9,346 nucleotides of DNA from Gammaproteobacteria bacterium (GTDB taxonomy: Bacteria > Pseudomonadota > Gammaproteobacteria > JABABF01). Of this stretch, positions 7,879 through 9,346 are shown one piece after another; position 1 is the first letter of the stretch, and every line of letters begins with the position of its first letter. The stretch covers positions 1-9,346 of the forward strand of contig JABABF010000137.1 in NCBI GenBank assembly GCA_014238345.1, written 5' to 3'. Under the pieces are notes generated by a model. The model did not search any database. It was not told the origin of the DNA and was given only the letters and a program-made list of their open reading frames with translations. The position numbers and the translations under genes are program-made.

Positions 7879-7907
7879 ATTATAAGGTGTGGAGATGCTG
7901 GGTTGAA
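7879..7907 (-). promoter_or_regulatory. Candidate sigma-70 promoter of the synthetase operon
   Basis: Minus strand: perfect -10 TATAAT (7884-7879) with a weak -35 TTCAAC (7907-7902) at 17-nt spacing. Transcription would start near 7872, giving a very short leader of about 18 nt before the ATG at 7854, which agrees with the lack of a clear Shine-Dalgarno. Confidence 0.5.
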
Positions 7908-7972
7908 GTCGCATTGTGCTATGGGTGGTGTACTGGCAATGGTGGGCGTGCGCTACTTTAGTGTATCGGTGC

Positions 7973-7985
7973 TTGCCTGAGGCAA
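7973..7985. promoter_or_regulatory. Perfect inverted repeat, possible operator 1
   Basis: TTGCCT-G-AGGCAA, 6-bp arms around one central base, in the divergent intergenic region. Its left arm, TTGCCT, could serve as the -35 box of a plus-strand promoter (see the -10 CATACT at 7996-8001, 17-nt spacer), so a bound regulator would block that promoter. Seen directly; the regulator is inferred and none is encoded in the window. Confidence 0.4.
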
Positions 7986-8001
7986 CTCTATCCTGCATAC
8001 T
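7973..8001 (+). promoter_or_regulatory. Candidate promoter of the SnoaL-like gene
   Basis: -35 TTGCCT (7973-7978) and -10 CATACT (7996-8001), each four of six matches to consensus, with a 17-nt spacer. Transcription would begin around 8008, just before the ribosome binding site at 8014. Both boxes overlap inverted repeats. Confidence 0.35.
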
Positions 8002-8013
8002 AGCCAAGCTAGT
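7999..8013. promoter_or_regulatory. Perfect inverted repeat, possible operator 2
   Basis: ACTAGC-CAA-GCTAGT, 6-bp arms with a 3-nt centre. It touches the putative -10 box of the plus-strand promoter and ends one base before the Shine-Dalgarno of the SnoaL-like gene. It could be an operator in DNA or a small hairpin in RNA. Its sequence is unrelated to the repeat at 7973-7985; the centres are 27 bp apart. Confidence 0.4.
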
Positions 8014-8020
8014 GGGGAGG
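8014..8020 (+). promoter_or_regulatory. Ribosome binding site of the SnoaL-like gene
   Basis: GGGGAGG, a strong Shine-Dalgarno, 11 nt before the ATG at 8032. A nearer ATG at 8024 is in another frame and leads to no recognisable protein. Confidence 0.6.
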
Positions 8021-8031
8021 AAAATGCAACC

Positions 8032-8523
8032 ATGGCTTTATCACCACAGGAAATCGCCGATCGCCTTGAGATTCAGGATCTGATGCTTGATTACTGTCAT
8101 GCCATAGATAGTAGAGACTTTGATGCATTAGATCAGATTTTCACTCCCGATGCGCTGGTTGATTACACTTGCTTTGGCGGCCCCAAAGGGCACTATCCTG
8201 AAATCAAGCAGTTCCTCCAGCAAGCCTTGTCCGGCTTCCCGTCTTACCAGCATATGATCGGCCCATCGCGTATTCACCTAGACGGTGATCGTGCCAGTGC
8301 CAGAACCATCTGCCACAATCCGATGCATATACCCTTGCCGGTCGCCGATGGGGTGGCGGGGGCGGTTGTCGAAAGCCGCTGTCAAGTGAGCTTCTTTGGA
8401 CTCTGGTATGTCGATAAGCTACGGCGAACCACGGCGGGTTGGCGTCTGACAGAGCGGGTAGAGGAGCCCGGACACACTTTTAACTTGCCGCCGCATATGA
8501 GCGCCATTGAGTACCGCCCGTGA
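8032..8523 (+). CDS. SnoaL-like / NTF2-fold protein
   Basis: A 163-residue protein of the SnoaL-like (cone-shaped alpha+beta barrel, NTF2 superfamily) type, a fold used by polyketide cyclases, ketosteroid isomerases, scytalone dehydratase and dioxygenase small subunits. Visible: the N-terminal helices EIADRLEIQDLMLDYCHAID (7-26) followed by SRDFDALDQIFTPDALVDYT (27-46), the classic 'Y..D..D......F..DA' pattern; HYPEIKQFLQQAL (54-66); HMIGPSRIHLDGDRASARTI (74-93); and LWYVDKLRRTTAGWRLTERV (124-143), the usual final strands. Polar residues in the pocket region such as Tyr21, Asp26 and His74 are candidates for catalysis. No signal peptide or membrane segment is seen. It is divergent from the synthetase operon, sharing the promoter region, which suggests a linked pathway role. 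The exact reaction (isomerase, dehydratase, cyclase or binding protein) is unknown. Confidence 0.85.
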   Translation: MALSPQEIADRLEIQDLMLDYCHAIDSRDFDALDQIFTPDALVDYTCFGGPKGHYPEIKQFLQQALSGFPSYQHMIGPSRIHLDGDRASARTICHNPMHIPLPVADGVAGAVVESRCQVSFFGLWYVDKLRRTTAGWRLTERVEEPGHTFNLPPHMSAIEYRP

Positions 8524-8631
8524 TCTCGCAGTGGGGTAGCTGAATGCGAATGCTGGTACTGGTAAATGGTCAATGGTAGAGGTGCAGGTGTTTCGTTGCG
8601 GCTCGGGTGCTAGGGTTTGGTACCGTAGCTG

Positions 8632-9117
8632 ATGACCGCTGAGCTGAGCCATCTAGATGCCCGTGGACAGGCACATATGGTCGATATTGGGGCTAAGGAG
8701 GCCAGCAGCCGTGAAGCGGTGGCAGAGGTTCTTGTCCATCTGAGTGAAGAGGCCTTGCAGCTGATCGTTGAGGGGGGGCACACCAAGGGCGATGTCGCTG
8801 CTGTGGCGCGTATTGCCGCTATCCAAGCGGCCAAACGTTGCGCTGATTTGTTGCCGCTATGCCATCCGCTAGCACTGTCATCAGTTGATGTTGAAGTGGC
8901 TCCCGATTTGGCCGAGTGCTGTCTGCGCCTGAGAACCACTTGCCGCTTGCGAGGGCGCACTGGTGTTGAGATGGAGGCCTTGACGGCGGCTGCGGTAGGA
9001 GCCTTGGCGGTGTACGATATGTGTAAGGCAGTCGATCGTAGCATGGTGATCGGAGATTTGCGTCTACTGTCAAAAAGCGGTGGTCGCTCGGGCAACTGGT
9101 GTCGGGATGATGACTAG
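8632..9117 (+). CDS. moaC: Cyclic pyranopterin monophosphate synthase MoaC
   Basis: Catalyses the second half of the first step of molybdenum cofactor synthesis, converting the MoaA product 3',8-cyclo-GTP into cyclic pyranopterin monophosphate, in the cytoplasm. The 161 residues are full length. Visible: LSHLDARGQAHMVDIGAK (5-22), the KGDVAAVARIAAIQAAKRC block (52-70), PLCHPL (75-80), GVEMEALTAAAVGALAVYDM (111-130) followed by CKAVDRSMVIGDLRLL (131-146), and KSGGRSG (148-154). The Asp129 and Lys132 pair of YDMCK corresponds to the catalytic pair known from E. coli MoaC. The ATG at 8632 is fixed by an in-frame TAG at 8626-8628; the Shine-Dalgarno is weak. moaD follows 52 nt downstream. moaA is not adjacent on the left, where the SnoaL-like gene lies 108 bp away. 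Confidence 0.96.
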   Translation: MTAELSHLDARGQAHMVDIGAKEASSREAVAEVLVHLSEEALQLIVEGGHTKGDVAAVARIAAIQAAKRCADLLPLCHPLALSSVDVEVAPDLAECCLRLRTTCRLRGRTGVEMEALTAAAVGALAVYDMCKAVDRSMVIGDLRLLSKSGGRSGNWCRDDD

Positions 9118-9155
9118 CTCGGCAGAGGGCGCTTACTCGCCACTCCCCGTGTATT

Positions 9156-9160
9156 AGGGG
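9156..9160 (+). promoter_or_regulatory. Ribosome binding site of moaD, inside a small hairpin
   Basis: AGGGG, 9 nt before the GTG at 9170. Its GGGG can pair with CCCC at 9145-9148 across an 8-nt loop, which could mildly mask the site. The stem is only 4 bp. Confidence 0.4.
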
Positions 9161-9169
9161 TGCCAACGC

Positions 9170-9346
9170 GTGCTACAGCTATTGTTCTTTGCACTGCTCC
9201 GCGAGCAGTTAGGCTGTGCTGAGCTGCAACTGAGCTGGTCTGAGGAACTCGCCACGACTCAGCGCCTGCGAGCCCATCTGCGCAGGCATTTTGGTCCACA
9301 GCGCGGTGCTGCACTAGCAGATGAACAGTTGGTGGTGGCAGTAAAC
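9170..9346 (+). CDS. moaD: Molybdopterin synthase small subunit MoaD (3' end outside window)
   Basis: The first 59 residues of a ubiquitin-like sulfur carrier that, with MoaE, adds the dithiolene sulfurs to cyclic pyranopterin monophosphate. Visible: the first strand LQLLFFALLREQLG (2-15), the strand AELQLSW (17-23), the helix region TTQRLRAHLRRHFG (29-42), and EQLVVAVN (52-59), which matches the 'VAVN' strand of the family. The C-terminal Gly-Gly that carries the thiocarboxylate lies beyond the window. The start is GTG at 9170: an in-frame TAG at 9155-9157 leaves no other start codon, and AGGGG sits 9 nt upstream. It follows moaC by 52 nt and is likely cotranscribed with it; moaE would be expected next (inference). 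Confidence 0.9.
   Translation, partial: MLQLLFFALLREQLGCAELQLSWSEELATTQRLRAHLRRHFGPQRGAALADEQLVVAVN

Noticed and set aside
8542..8553. Tandem GAATGC GAATGC upstream of moaC
   Set aside because: Only two copies of a 6-mer, with no promoter or operator context; likely chance.
8610..9095. Minus-strand open frame (161 codons) opposite moaC
   Set aside because: MoaC on the plus strand is unambiguous; the antisense translation is Ser/Thr/Ala-rich and has no recognisable motif.

Overview
The window looks like chromosomal DNA of a GC-rich gammaproteobacterium, possibly a marine Pseudomonadales/Cellvibrionales-like lineage. This is inferred from codon and base composition and from the mix of an AddA-type nuclease, LLM-family flavin/F420 oxidoreductases, acyl-CoA enzymes and moaCD; no rRNA or other taxonomic marker is present. 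Coding density is high and I see no mobile element, CRISPR array, tRNA or rRNA.

Layout, left to right. (1) 1-1782 (+): the C-terminal part of an AddA/RecB-type helicase-nuclease, cut by the left edge. (2) 1869-2894 (+): an LLM-class oxidoreductase resembling the TIGR03617 group. (3) 2895-3147: a more A/T-rich gap between convergent genes, with only weak hairpins. (4) 3148-3999 (-): a second LLM-class oxidoreductase resembling a different group (TIGR03619). (5) 4107-4577 (-): a low-molecular-weight protein tyrosine phosphatase with a GTG start. (6) 4607-6130 (-): an acyl-CoA carboxylase-type carboxyltransferase. (7) 6127-7854 (-): an AMP-forming acyl-CoA synthetase whose stop overlaps the carboxyltransferase start (ATGA). 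(8) 7855-8031: a divergent intergenic region with a good minus-strand -10 box and two perfect inverted repeats on the plus-strand side. (9) 8032-8523 (+): a SnoaL/NTF2-fold small protein. (10) 8632-9117 (+): moaC. (11) 9170-9346 (+): the start of moaD, cut by the right edge.

The minus-strand genes read as one unit: synthetase, then carboxyltransferase, then phosphatase 29 nt later, and perhaps the LLM oxidoreductase after a further 107 nt. The synthetase would activate a carboxylic acid to its CoA thioester and the carboxyltransferase would act on an acyl-CoA. With the SnoaL-like protein and two LLM oxidoreductases, this suggests a small catabolic island for an unidentified organic acid, lipid or cyclic compound; the substrate cannot be read from the sequence. 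moaC-moaD belongs to molybdenum cofactor synthesis and the AddA-type protein to double-strand break repair, so the right and left ends look like housekeeping DNA.

I did not find a clearly new multi-gene defence or mobile system. The most interesting items are the double-palindrome divergent promoter region, the divergent carboxyltransferase coupled to a synthetase without any biotin carboxylase in view, and the histidine replacing the usual P-loop lysine in the synthetase.
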